A DNA stretch of 64,000 nucleotides from Sphingobium sp. AP49 (GCF_000281715.2 NZ_CP124576.1:2177501-2241500); one strand, 5' to 3'; shown: positions 17,530 through 25,711, counted from the stretch's first letter. Made by a program: numbers and translations. Notes: a model not told the origin generated them from the letters alone.

Positions 17530-18629
17530 GCGGGCAGGGTAACCGTTCGATGCTCCGCAGCCGAGCGATAGATCGCTTCGATCACCCGCAGGTCAGCGAG
17601 GCCCTCTTCGCCCGCGACGATCGGGGTGGTGCCATTGATGATACATTCGGGCAGATGGTCGAGCTGGGCGGCAAACTGGTTCTTGGCCGGCGCCGGCAAG
17701 CTGCGCGGCGCGGTCACGCCATCCTTGCGGATCGTCATCGTCTGGCCGCTATAGGGGGTGGCCGGCTCCATATCGATCCAGCCCTGGGTGCCGATCACCC
17801 GATAGCCATTATGGCCCGAGCTATAGCTCGACACGCAATTGGCGATGATGCCCGACGGGAAGCGCAGCATGAAGTCGATCCGGTCCTCGACGGTGGCGAA
17901 GCGCGGATCGCTGCGGTCGGTGCTCTCGATCGCGCTTACCTCCACCGGCTCCTCGCCGGTCAGGTAGCGCACGGCGTTCAGGCTATAGATGCCGATGTCC
18001 ATCATCGATCCGCCACCCGACAGCGGCCGATCGAGCCGCCACTGGTTCGGCTTGATCGAAAAGCCATGTTCGGCGGTGATGATCCGGGTCGGCCCGACAT
18101 GGCCACCCCGCGCCAGTTCGATCGCCAGCTTGTTGTATGGCTCGAAGCGCGAACGATAGCCGATCATCAGCTTGCGCCCGGCCTTGGCGCAGGCGGCGAT
18201 CATCGCCTGACATTCGGCGGCCGACACCGCCATCGGCTTCTCGCACATCACATGCTTGCCCGCCTGCGCGGCGCGGATGCTGTATTCGGCATGCAGGCTG
18301 TTGGGCAGCACGATATAGACGATGTCGATGTCCGGATTGTCGCGGATGCGGTCAAACTCGGCATAGCTGTAGCGATGCGTCCTGGGGATGCCATATTGGT
18401 CGCCATATTGCGCCAGCTTGGCCGGCGTACCGCTGACCAGGGCCACCAGCTTCGCATGGTCGCAGCCGGCGAAATTGGGCATGATCTGCTCCACGGCATA
18501 ATAGCCCAGGCCGACAATGGCATAGCCCAGCTTGCGTGGCGGCGCGGCGCCGGCGGCGCTCCCGCTCATGCCGGCCAGCACCAGCCCGGCGCCGATGCCG
18601 CCCATCAACTCCCGTCGCGATCGGTCCAT
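17526..18629 (-). CDS. exported GFO/IDH/MocA-family oxidoreductase
   Basis: This is a 367-residue protein with a Tat-like leader (SRRELMGGIGAGLVLAG). A Rossmann domain starts at LGYAIVGLGYYA, the EKP motif lies in GKHVMCEKPMAV, and the dimer domain has GGGSMMDIGIY. Exported members with Tat signals include the glucose-fructose oxidoreductase of Zymomonas, which carries tightly bound NADP. It is coupled to the lactonase downstream, which matches conversion of an aldose to its lactone. The true sugar substrate is not determined by sequence. Confidence 0.85.
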   Translation of the reverse strand: MDRSRRELMGGIGAGLVLAGMSGSAAGAAPPRKLGYAIVGLGYYAVEQIMPNFAGCDHAKLVALVSGTPAKLAQYGDQYGIPRTHRYSYAEFDRIRDNPDIDIVYIVLPNSLHAEYSIRAAQAGKHVMCEKPMAVSAAECQAMIAACAKAGRKLMIGYRSRFEPYNKLAIELARGGHVGPTRIITAEHGFSIKPNQWRLDRPLSGGGSMMDIGIYSLNAVRYLTGEEPVEVSAIESTDRSDPRFATVEDRIDFMLRFPSGIIANCVSSYSSGHNGYRVIGTQGWIDMEPATPYSGQTMTIRKDGVTAPRSLPAPAKNQFAAQLDHLPECIINGTTPIVAGEEGLADLRVIEAIYRSAAEHRTVTLPA

Positions 18630-18657
18630 AGGGCGTCTCCCGCCAGAAAATTGGATA

Positions 18658-18927
18658 TTAGTCGGCGGCGCGGCTCAGCGCCGGGCGCATCCCACTGAAA
18701 TGGCTCGCGGCGATGGCGACCTGGGTGCGGTTGCGGACGTTGAGCTTGCGCATCAGCGCGGTCATATGGACCTTCACCGTCGCCTCGGCCATGCCCAGCT
18801 CATAGGCGATCTGCTTGTTGAGCAGGCCCGAATGGACGCAGCGCATCACTTTCATCTGTGTCGGCGTGAGATGTGGGGCTTCGGGGACCATAGGGTCCTG
18901 ACGATCGAGAATATGCAGATCCTGCAT
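18658..18927 (-). CDS. small LuxR-type HTH regulator without receiver domain
   Basis: This 89-residue protein is almost entirely a LuxR/NarL DNA-binding domain: LTPTQMKVMRCV, then NKQIAYELGMAEATVKVHM and LMRKLNVRNRTQVA. About 18 N-terminal residues replace the receiver or ligand domain seen in normal family members of 200 or more residues. A GGGAGAGG ribosome site precedes the ATG, so it looks like a complete small gene. It lies 28 bp before the oxidoreductase gene on the same strand and may be cotranscribed with it. The signal controlling it is unknown. Confidence 0.78.
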   Translation of the reverse strand: MQDLHILDRQDPMVPEAPHLTPTQMKVMRCVHSGLLNKQIAYELGMAEATVKVHMTALMRKLNVRNRTQVAIAASHFSGMRPALSRAAD

Positions 18928-18977
18928 CCTGCCTCTCCCTGTTGTGATCCACGTGCGGGCGCCGGGTGGCCCAGGAT

Positions 18978-18993
18978 TCGTTAGCGCTAACGA
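18978..18993. promoter_or_regulatory. 16-bp perfect palindrome, LacI-type operator
   Basis: TCGTTAGCGCTAACGA is a perfect palindrome with the central CG typical of LacI/GalR-family operators. It lies between the divergent LuxR-type gene and the gluconate permease gene. No LacI-family gene is present in the window, so the repressor must be encoded elsewhere. The rest of the 18928-19221 intergenic region shows no other clear element. Confidence 0.6.
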
Positions 18994-19221
18994 TACTGGA
19001 ATCAGTCAGACAGGTTCAAGCGAAATTTTGCAATATTCGTGAAATAACCTAGCTTGTGACCAAAATACGGCTATAACCTGTCTAACAGCTTTTCGGGATT
19101 CGCCCTGCGAATGACCGAAGGCATACAGGAATGAGAGGGTGGGGATGGCGTTACCATATCGTCGATCGGTGCCATGCGGTCAGGTGTCCAGCCGAACCGG
19201 AAAGCAGGGAGGCATCATCCG

Positions 19222-20568
19222 ATGAACCCCGCCGACTATCGCCTGCTGATCGCCGCCGTCATCGGCATCGCGCTGTCCATCGCCCTCATCATTCGCGGCC
19301 GGCTCCATCCCTTTGTCGGCCTGCTCTGCGGTGCCTTCACCGTCGGCCTGATCGCTGGTCTGCCGATGGAGGAAACCGCCAAGGCGGTCGAAAAGGGCGC
19401 GGGCACGATCCTTGGCGGCACCGGCCTTGTCGTCGCGCTGGGCCTGGGCCTTGGCGCGATGCTGCAATTGTCGGACGGCGCCGGCGGCCTGGCCCGCTCG
19501 GCGCTGCGCATCTCCGGTGTAAAGGGCGCGCCCTGGGCCAGCCTGTTCATCGCCATCGTCATCGGCCTGCCGCTCTTCTTCGAGACCGGCCTGGTCCTGC
19601 TGCTGCCGATCGTCGCGTCGGCCGCCGCCGCGCTCCCCGCCGGGCAGAATGGCGACACCGCCAAGCTCAAGCTGATGCTGCCCGCATTGTCGGGCCTGTC
19701 GGTCGTCCACGCGCTGGTGCCGCCGCATCCCGGCCCCTTGCTCGCGGTCAACGCGCTCGGCGCCAATCTTGGCCTCACCCTTCTCTATGGCCTGATCGTC
19801 GGCATCCCGACCGCGATCATCGCCGGCCCCGTACTCGCCCGCTTCACCGCGCCCGGCGTGAAGCTCAATCCGCCGCTGCTCGATCCGGTCAAGGTCGATG
19901 TCGCCACCCCCTCGGTCGGCCGCGCGCTCGCCGCCGTGCTGCTGCCGGTGGTGCTGATCGCTGCGGGACAGGCGGTGGCGCTGCTGCCGGCGGCGGTCGC
20001 GCCGCATTTCCACTGGCTCGGCTGGGTCAGCGATCCGGTCGTCGCGCTGCTGATCGCGGTGCTGGCCGCGCTGCCTTTGCTGTTCGGCCGCCGCATCACC
20101 GATGCCAAGATCCAGAACGCCATCTGGACCGAGGCGATGGCGCCGGCGGGCGGCATCATCCTGGCGATCGGCGCGGGCGGCGCGCTCAAGCAGGTGCTGG
20201 TCACCGCCGGCCTCTCCGACCTGCTGGTCCGCTTTGCCGCCGGCGGCGCGATCTCGCCGATCCTGCTCGCCTGGGGCGTGTCGGTCTGCATCCGCCTCGC
20301 CACCGGTTCCGCCACCGTCGCGACGATCACCACCGCCGGCGTGATGCAGGGGCTGGTCGCGGCCTCGGGCGTGGAGCCCGAATGGATGGTGCTGGCGATC
20401 GGCGCGGGCTCGCTCTTCTTCTCCCACGTCAATGATCCCGGCTTCTGGCTGGTCAAATCCTATCTCGGCACCGACATGCCGGGCACGTTCAAGACCTGGT
20501 CGATCATGGAAACCGTGGTCGCGGTCGTGGGCCTGCTGCTGGTGCTCGTCGCGAGCAGCATCTTCTGA
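19222..20568 (+). CDS. gntP: gluconate permease, GntP family
   Basis: This is a 448-residue polytopic membrane protein of the GntP/GntT/DsdX family. Signatures include ETGLVLLLPIV, LSVVHALVPPHPGPLLAVNALGAN (the family PPHPGP motif) and, near the end, HVNDPGFWLVKSYLG. The start at 19222 has GGGAGG about 8 nt upstream. Family members carry gluconate or related sugar acids with protons. The gluconokinase gene nearby and the periplasmic oxidoreductase and lactonase pair support gluconate as substrate. A LacI-type operator lies about 230 bp upstream. Confidence 0.9.
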   Translation: MNPADYRLLIAAVIGIALSIALIIRGRLHPFVGLLCGAFTVGLIAGLPMEETAKAVEKGAGTILGGTGLVVALGLGLGAMLQLSDGAGGLARSALRISGVKGAPWASLFIAIVIGLPLFFETGLVLLLPIVASAAAALPAGQNGDTAKLKLMLPALSGLSVVHALVPPHPGPLLAVNALGANLGLTLLYGLIVGIPTAIIAGPVLARFTAPGVKLNPPLLDPVKVDVATPSVGRALAAVLLPVVLIAAGQAVALLPAAVAPHFHWLGWVSDPVVALLIAVLAALPLLFGRRITDAKIQNAIWTEAMAPAGGIILAIGAGGALKQVLVTAGLSDLLVRFAAGGAISPILLAWGVSVCIRLATGSATVATITTAGVMQGLVAASGVEPEWMVLAIGAGSLFFSHVNDPGFWLVKSYLGTDMPGTFKTWSIMETVVAVVGLLLVLVASSIF

Positions 20569-20610
20569 CCAAGGTGCTCCTCGTGCTTGTCGCGAGCAGC
20601 ATCTTCTGAC
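20542..20610 (+). repeat. duplicated end of gntP (27 of 28 bp, 41 bp apart)
   Basis: The last 26 coding bases plus stop region of gntP (20542-20569, ending CATCTTCTGAC) recur at 20583-20610 with a single C to T difference. The 41-bp period is not a multiple of three and the second copy lies outside the gene. It looks like a recent local tandem duplication or a slippage scar. Confidence 0.85.
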
Positions 20611-20652
20611 TAGGAGGCACAGGATGTTGCCCAGCGATCCACAGGTGCGCCG

Positions 20653-21327
20653 ATGAACCAGGTTCGGCTGTCCGACCATGCCTATGCCGGCATCGTCGAG
20701 ATCATCAACGACCAGGATCTGGAGGTCGGCGATCGCCTGCCGTCGGAAGCAGCACTGGCGGAGCGGTTCGGCGTCTCCCGCGCGATCGTGCGCGAAGCGC
20801 TGGTCCGCCTCGCCTCGGACGGCATTACCGAAGCGCGCAGGGGCGCCGGCTCCTTCGTCAAGAGCCGCCCGCAGCGGCTCGCCGCCTTCATGCCCGCCGC
20901 CGAACTGCCCGGGACATTGGGCAGCTATGAGGTCCGCTTCGTGCTGGAGGCGGAGGCCGCGCGCCTCGCCGCCACCCGCCGCAGCCCGCTCGAAATGGCC
21001 CATGTCGAGGAGGGGATGGAGATGCTGCGCACCGCCCTGCTGTCGAGCGAACCGGCCCATGCCGAGGATATGGAACTGCACCGCCGCATTGCCGAGGCGA
21101 CCGGCAACCCAGCCTTCCTGATCGCCTTCGACGCGCTCCATGCCGATGTCGACAAGATCATGCGCGCCGGCGTCGACATCAGCCGCTCGCGCCCGCCCGA
21201 AGTGATCGCGACCATGCTGCGCGAACATGAACAGATCGTCGCCGCCATCCGCGCCCAGGACCCCGAAGGCGCGGCCCTGGCGATGCGCTGGCATTTGTGG
21301 GAAGGGCGGCGACGGCTGATGCCGTGA
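20653..21327 (+). CDS. FadR-type (GntR/FCD) transcriptional regulator
   Basis: This is a 224-residue regulator. Residues 8 to 70 are a GntR winged helix (GDRLPSEAALAERFGVSRAIVREALVRL, then RRGAGSFV). Residues 85 to 220 form an FCD ligand-binding domain with metal-binding pattern residues (D/H in MELHRRIAEATGNP, and HEQIVAAIRAQD, RWHLWEG). It follows gntP by about 85 bp on the same strand and is a good candidate to control gluconate uptake, though the nearby operator looks LacI-like. Confidence 0.88.
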   Translation: MNQVRLSDHAYAGIVEIINDQDLEVGDRLPSEAALAERFGVSRAIVREALVRLASDGITEARRGAGSFVKSRPQRLAAFMPAAELPGTLGSYEVRFVLEAEAARLAATRRSPLEMAHVEEGMEMLRTALLSSEPAHAEDMELHRRIAEATGNPAFLIAFDALHADVDKIMRAGVDISRSRPPEVIATMLREHEQIVAAIRAQDPEGAALAMRWHLWEGRRRLMP

Positions 21328-21345
21328 GGGGGCAGGGCGCCTGTC

Positions 21346-21379
21346 ACCACTTCGCTTGGATGATGGAGCGAGTGGTTTT
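21346..21379 (+). terminator. probable intrinsic terminator after the FadR-type gene
   Basis: ACCACTTCGCT (21346-21356) pairs with AGCGAGTGGT (21367-21376) with one bulged T, and is followed by TTTT. It lies just downstream of the regulator stop. Confidence 0.5.
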
Positions 21380-21450
21380 CCACCATTTCCCTCCCGCTGG
21401 CGGGAGGGGAACATGTCTGGAATTAGTCGTTAGCCGTCAAAACCCAATAT

Positions 21451-21519
21451 CGTCATTGCGAGCGTAGCGAAGCAATCCACCGGCGCGAGATGGATTGCTT
21501 CGCTACGCTCGCAATGACG
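21451..21519. repeat. palindromic REP-like element, copy 2 (perfect 29-bp arms)
   Basis: The arms 21451-21479 and 21491-21519 are exact reverse complements around an 11-nt loop. They share the core CATTGCGAGC...GAAGCAATCC with the element at 15320. The family is recognisable as a dispersed intergenic palindrome in many genomes. Confidence 0.9.
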
Positions 21520-21664
21520 GGAGATGATCGCTAGCTGCCATTCCGCTGTCCTACTCAGCCTTTCTCTGATCTATCCTGTCGGATGGAACAGCCCGCTTCT
21601 TCGCCGCCAAGCCCTTCGCCGGTTCGCTGTCCAGCGCCGCGCCCGCCGCCTGGTTCCGGTCCGG

Positions 21665-21774
21665 CTGTCGCCTTTCTGTCGCTTCCCTGTCGCCTGACTG
21701 TCGCTTCGGAGGCGCGTCCGTGTAGCGCCACTGTCGCGTCCCTGTCGCTTCGTCGGCGCGTCACAGGCGCGTCA
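21665..21774. repeat. degenerate 11-bp tandem repeat array (consensus CTGTCGCNTNN)
   Basis: CTGTCGC begins at 21665, 21676, 21687, 21698, 21731 and 21742, all in exact 11-bp phase. The intervening and following units (21709, 21720, 21753, 21764) are degenerate copies ending GCGCGTC or similar, giving ten units. One further CTGTCGCGTCG lies out of phase at 21825. This array fills much of the 21328-21843 stretch between two convergent genes, in which I find no gene. Confidence 0.8.
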
Positions 21775-21843
21775 TGGCCATTTTCGGCCCGCCAGCGCTG
21801 GCTATCGACACTATGAACTTTCAACTGTCGCGTCGGTGTGACC

Positions 21844-22386
21844 CTATCCCAGCCAGGCCAGCGCCCGGTCGCGCAGCTCGCTCGCCGGGACATTGGTGGT
21901 CAGGATCATCGCCCCTTCCTCGGGCAGCGGCGGTTCCAGCGTGGCGAGCTGGCTGTCGAGCAGGCTGGCGGGCATATAATGGCCCGGCCGGTTGCCCAGC
22001 CGCGCGAGCAGTTCGTCGCGGTCATTGTCGAGCAGGATGAAATGCACGGGCACGCCGATCGCCGCGCGCAGCCGGTCGCGATAGGCACGCTTCAATGCGG
22101 AGCAGGCGGCCACCGCCACGCCCTGCGCCGCCACCGTGCCCGCGATCGCCGCGCCCAGCCGGTCGAGCCAGGGCCAGCGATCCTCGTCGGTCAGCGCCTG
22201 CCCGCCGCGCATTTTTTCCACCGCCGCCGCCGAATGATAGCTGTCGCCCTCCAGGAAGGGGCAGTCCAGCGCCTGCGCCAGCATCGCGCCCAGCGTCGAC
22301 TTGCCACAGCCGCTCACCCCCATGACGATGATGGCGCGTCCCACGGCTTTGGGCGAAACGGGGGCAGGGTCGGCGGAAATCGGCAA
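21844..22386 (-). CDS. gntK: gluconokinase
   Basis: This is a 180-residue P-loop kinase. The Walker A motif is GVSGCGKST near residue 23. The gluconokinase-specific segments LEGDSYHSAAAVEKMRGGQALTDEDRWPWL, CSALKRAYRDRLR and GHYMPASLLDSQLATLEP follow. It phosphorylates gluconate to 6-phosphogluconate for the Entner-Doudoroff or pentose phosphate pathway. Its length is normal for GntK. It is oriented toward the gntP and regulator genes and away from the beta-helix gene, with the shared TACGAC operator about 85 bp upstream of its start. Confidence 0.93.
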   Translation of the reverse strand: MPISADPAPVSPKAVGRAIIVMGVSGCGKSTLGAMLAQALDCPFLEGDSYHSAAAVEKMRGGQALTDEDRWPWLDRLGAAIAGTVAAQGVAVAACSALKRAYRDRLRAAIGVPVHFILLDNDRDELLARLGNRPGHYMPASLLDSQLATLEPPLPEEGAMILTTNVPASELRDRALAWLG

Positions 22387-22470
22387 GCGGGCGTCCTTGG
22401 TCGCGGGGCAGGGGGGATCGCATCACGATCGCGTTTCCCCGCTATAAGGCCGCGCTACCCCTCAGGAAAA

Positions 22471-22492
22471 CTACGACCTTTGTCGCAAGTGC
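22471..22492. promoter_or_regulatory. shared dyad operator, copy 1 (upstream of first beta-helix gene)
   Basis: TACGACCTTTGTCGCAAG with flanking bases matches the element at 25598-25619 in 20 of 22 positions. The dyad is TACGAC, 4 bp, GTCG(T/C)A. It lies 60 bp upstream of the ATG of the first beta-helix gene and also upstream of divergent gntK. Confidence 0.65.
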
Positions 22493-22552
22493 CAAGCCGC
22501 CCCCGCTCCCCTAGCCATGCCTCATCAATAAAAATGAGGATGGGAGGCGGAC

Positions 22553-25500
22553 ATGATCGGACGCAGCATGATCGCGGCTTTGCTGGCGGCAACAGCCCTT
22601 GGAGCACCGGCCTTCGCCGCGACCACCTCGGTTTTCCCCGTGGCACCGGCGGAGCCGCATGCCGTGACGGTGAAGGCCGTCGGCGATGGCCGCACCGACG
22701 ACAGCGCCGCGATCCAGCAGGCGCTCGACCAGGCCCGCGACGCGACCGGCCATGGCATCGTCTTCCTGCCATCGGGCACCTATCGCATCACCCGCTCGCT
22801 GATCGTGCCGGCGGGCGTGCGCGTCTATGGCGTCGGCCCGACCCGCCCGCTACTGCTGCTCGGCGCCAACACCCCCGGCTTCCAGCAGGGCGTGTCGACC
22901 ATGGTGATCTTCGCCGGCGGCGATCAATATCAGGTCGGCAAGGTGCCGGTCCCGGTGCCGACCGTCGTGCCCCGCGACAAGATCGTTCGCGACGCCAATT
23001 CGGGCACCTTCTATTCGTCGATGAGCAATGTCGATATCGAGATCGGCGCCGGCAATCCGGCCGCCGCCGGCGTGCGCTTCCGCATGGCCCAGCATGCCTT
23101 TCTCAGCCATATGGAATTCCGTCTCGGCACCGCCTTTGCCGGCGTCTATCAGGCCGGAAACGTGATCGAGAACGTCCATTTCCAGGGCGGTCGCTATGGC
23201 ATCGTCACCGAAAAGACCTCGCCCGCCTGGCAGTTCACCTTGCTCGATTCCAGCTTCGACGGCCAGCGCGACGCCGCAATCCGCGAGCATGAGGTCGACC
23301 TCACCCTCGTTAATGTCGCGATCAAGAACACGCCGGTCGGGATCGAGATAGACCGCGGCTATAGCGACAGCCTGTGGGGCAAGGATGTCCGGTTCGAAAA
23401 TGTGTCGAAGGCCGGGGTCGTCATCTCCAACGAGAAGAATGTCTTCACCCAGGTCGGCTTCGACAATGCGCTGGCCGTGAACAGCCCCGTCTTCGCCCGC
23501 TTCCGCGACAGCGGCAAGACGATCGACGGCAAGGGCAAGGCCTATAAGGTCGCCAATTTCTCCTATGGCCTCGCCGTCCCGGCGCTCGGCCACACGGGCG
23601 ATTATGCCACCACCGCCGACATCCAGCCGCTCTCCGCCATGCCCGCGCCGCGCGCGCCCGCGATCCGCGACCTGCCGCCGATGGACCAGTGGGTCAATGT
23701 CCGCACCCTGGGCGCGGTCGGCGACGGCAAGGCGGACGACACCGCCGCCCTGCAAAAGGCGATCGACGCCAATCGCATCCTCTATTTCCCGACCGGCTTC
23801 TATAAGGTGACGGACAGGCTGACCCTGCGCCCGGACAGCATCCTCATCGGCCTGCACCCGGCCATCACCCAGCTCTTCATTCCCGACAACAACCCCAATC
23901 ATGCCGGTCTCGGCGCGGTCCTGCCGATCCTGGAAAGCCGCAAGGGCGGCGACAATATCCTCTCGGGCCTCGGCCTGTTCACTGGCCGGGTGAACCCGCG
24001 CGCCTCCGCCTTGCTCTGGCGTTCGGGCGAGCAGAGCCTGGTCGAGGACGTCAAGATCATGGGCGGCGGCGGGACGCCCACCGCCGATGGCAAGATGCTC
24101 GGCACGCTGCGCGTCAACACCGGCGACCCGGTCACCGACAGCCGCCTCGACGCCCAATATCCCAGCATCTGGGTGACGGATGGCGGCGGCGGCACCTTCG
24201 CCGACGTCTGGAGCCCCAACAGCTTCGCCCAGGCGGGCTTCTACATCACCGACACCGACACGCCCGGCCATGTCTATGAAATGTCGGTCGAACATCATGC
24301 CCGCAACGAATTCGTGCTCGATAGCGTCCATAACTGGGAGTTTCTGGCGCCCCAGACCGAGCAGGAGGTCGATGACGGCCCCGACGCCATCTCGCTCGAC
24401 ATCCGCAACTCCAGCAACCTGCTCTTCGCCAATTATCATGGCTATCGCGTGACCCGCACCTATGCGCCCGAAAAGAGCGCGGTAAAGATCACCAACTCCG
24501 GCAATATCCGCTTCCGCAACGTCCATGTGAATGGCGAGAGCGGCTATGCCACCTGCGACGATGAAGGCTGCGGCACCTTCCTGCGGGCCAGCAAATATCC
24601 GTTCGACAATGCGATCGAGGATGTGAGCCGCAAGCTGCTGGTGCGCGAACGCGAGTTTGCTGCCCTGGATATCGGCCCGGCCGGCAGCGCGGTCCCGGCA
24701 GCGACGCCTTCGGGCACGAAGGTCGAGAAGCTGGAGGACGGCTTCTGGTCCATCTCCGGCGCGGCTGTCGATGCACAGGGGGCACTCTATTTCATCGACC
24801 GCCGCTTCCAGCGCATCCACCGCTGGAGCGAGGGCAAGGGGCTGGAGATCGTCCGCGACCATGCGCTCGATCCGGTCAATCTCGCCATCGACGCTTCGGG
24901 CCATGTCATGGTCCTGTCCTCGCTCGGCGCGAAGGGCGGTGCCTATTCGTTCGACCCCGCCGGTCCCAAGGACGCGCTGACGCTGATCCAGCCGACCCCG
25001 GTGCGCAGCACTGGCTCGGCGAAGACGCTGCTGCCGGTCAACTGGTGGAATAATGGCGAGTTCAAGGATCAACTCGACCCCAAGACCTACGAGTTCACGA
25101 CGCTGGCTCAGATGTTCGCCCGCGACGTCGGCACGCCCAAGGCAAAGGAATATGTCTCGCCCGACGGCAGCCTGTCTCTGCCCGCCTTCCGCGTTTGGCA
25201 GCAGGGGCCGGTCGACCATACCGGCTGGCGCTGGTCCGATGGCCTCAACGCCAACGGCTTCGTCTCGGGCAAGATTGGCGATCGGCTGTTCGTCACCAAC
25301 GGGTCGGAAAATATCACCTATAGTGGCACGGTGGGCGCGGGCGGCACGCTGACCGCCCTCAAACCCTTCGCCAATCGCGGCGGCGAGAGCGTCGCGGTGG
25401 ACGGGCAGGGCCGGGTGTTCGTCGCCAATGGCCAGATCTTTGTCTATGGCGCCGACGGCCAGGAAACGGGCCGCATCGATGTGCCCGACCGGCCGCTGCA

Positions 25501-25576
25501 GATCCTGTTCGGCGGCCCTGACAAGCGCACGCTTTTCATCCTGACGCATCACGCGCTCTATGCTGCAAAGCCCTGA
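22553..25576 (+). CDS. exported double beta-helix (pectate lyase superfamily/GH55-like) protein fused to SMP-30-like propeller
   Basis: This is a 1007-residue protein with a signal peptide ending near APAFAA. Two right-handed beta-helix modules each start with the pectate_lyase_3 signature: VGDGRTDDSAAIQQAL near residue 44 and VGDGKADDTAALQKAI near residue 388. This double helix layout resembles GH55 enzymes. From about residue 720 the sequence changes to propeller-like repeats (VDAQGALYFIDRRFQRIHRW, VDGQGRVFVANGQIFVYG) as in SMP-30/gluconolactonase proteins. GGGAGG lies 5 nt before the ATG. A close paralogue lies downstream of the neighbouring TonB receptor. A role in cleaving a polyuronide or glucan is likely, but the substrate and even lyase versus hydrolase are undetermined. 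Confidence 0.82.
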   Translation: MIGRSMIAALLAATALGAPAFAATTSVFPVAPAEPHAVTVKAVGDGRTDDSAAIQQALDQARDATGHGIVFLPSGTYRITRSLIVPAGVRVYGVGPTRPLLLLGANTPGFQQGVSTMVIFAGGDQYQVGKVPVPVPTVVPRDKIVRDANSGTFYSSMSNVDIEIGAGNPAAAGVRFRMAQHAFLSHMEFRLGTAFAGVYQAGNVIENVHFQGGRYGIVTEKTSPAWQFTLLDSSFDGQRDAAIREHEVDLTLVNVAIKNTPVGIEIDRGYSDSLWGKDVRFENVSKAGVVISNEKNVFTQVGFDNALAVNSPVFARFRDSGKTIDGKGKAYKVANFSYGLAVPALGHTGDYATTADIQPLSAMPAPRAPAIRDLPPMDQWVNVRTLGAVGDGKADDTAALQKAIDANRILYFPTGFYKVTDRLTLRPDSILIGLHPAITQLFIPDNNPNHAGLGAVLPILESRKGGDNILSGLGLFTGRVNPRASALLWRSGEQSLVEDVKIMGGGGTPTADGKMLGTLRVNTGDPVTDSRLDAQYPSIWVTDGGGGTFADVWSPNSFAQAGFYITDTDTPGHVYEMSVEHHARNEFVLDSVHNWEFLAPQTEQEVDDGPDAISLDIRNSSNLLFANYHGYRVTRTYAPEKSAVKITNSGNIRFRNVHVNGESGYATCDDEGCGTFLRASKYPFDNAIEDVSRKLLVREREFAALDIGPAGSAVPAATPSGTKVEKLEDGFWSISGAAVDAQGALYFIDRRFQRIHRWSEGKGLEIVRDHALDPVNLAIDASGHVMVLSSLGAKGGAYSFDPAGPKDALTLIQPTPVRSTGSAKTLLPVNWWNNGEFKDQLDPKTYEFTTLAQMFARDVGTPKAKEYVSPDGSLSLPAFRVWQQGPVDHTGWRWSDGLNANGFVSGKIGDRLFVTNGSENITYSGTVGAGGTLTALKPFANRGGESVAVDGQGRVFVANGQIFVYGADGQETGRIDVPDRPLQILFGGPDKRTLFILTHHALYAAKP

Positions 25577-25597
25577 AAATCGGCCATTCCGGGCCAT

Positions 25598-25619
25598 CTA
25601 CGACCTATGTCGTAAGTGC
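25598..25619. promoter_or_regulatory. shared dyad operator, copy 2 (upstream of TonB receptor)
   Basis: TACGACCTATGTCGTAAG carries a perfect 6-bp inverted repeat (TACGAC and GTCGTA, 4-bp spacer) plus the same AAGTGC flank as copy 1. An AT-rich candidate -10 (ATTAAT at 25637) lies about 19 bp downstream, so the site is positioned like a class II activator site, by inference. Confidence 0.7.
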
Positions 25620-25711
25620 GGCCGGACGGGGCAGGGATTAATATTCACACAATAGCCCGCCATGGGCGCGCCGACGCCGGGAGGGCGCTTGGTGACAAGA
25701 GGGGAAGAGGA

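Noticed and set aside
21583..21816. A 77-residue proline/serine-rich frame in the repeat region
   Set aside because: It only translates the 11-bp CTGTCGC array and its flank, and lacks a ribosome site.
22850..25597. A 915-residue open frame on the minus strand opposite the first beta-helix gene
   Set aside because: It is a GC-rich antisense shadow: composition is rich in Arg, Ala, Asp and Gly without domain motifs, while the plus strand has a signal peptide, ribosome site and family motifs. The same applies to long antisense frames at 28813-31473, 25598-27325, 5069-7258, 19180-21414 and 54281-55975.
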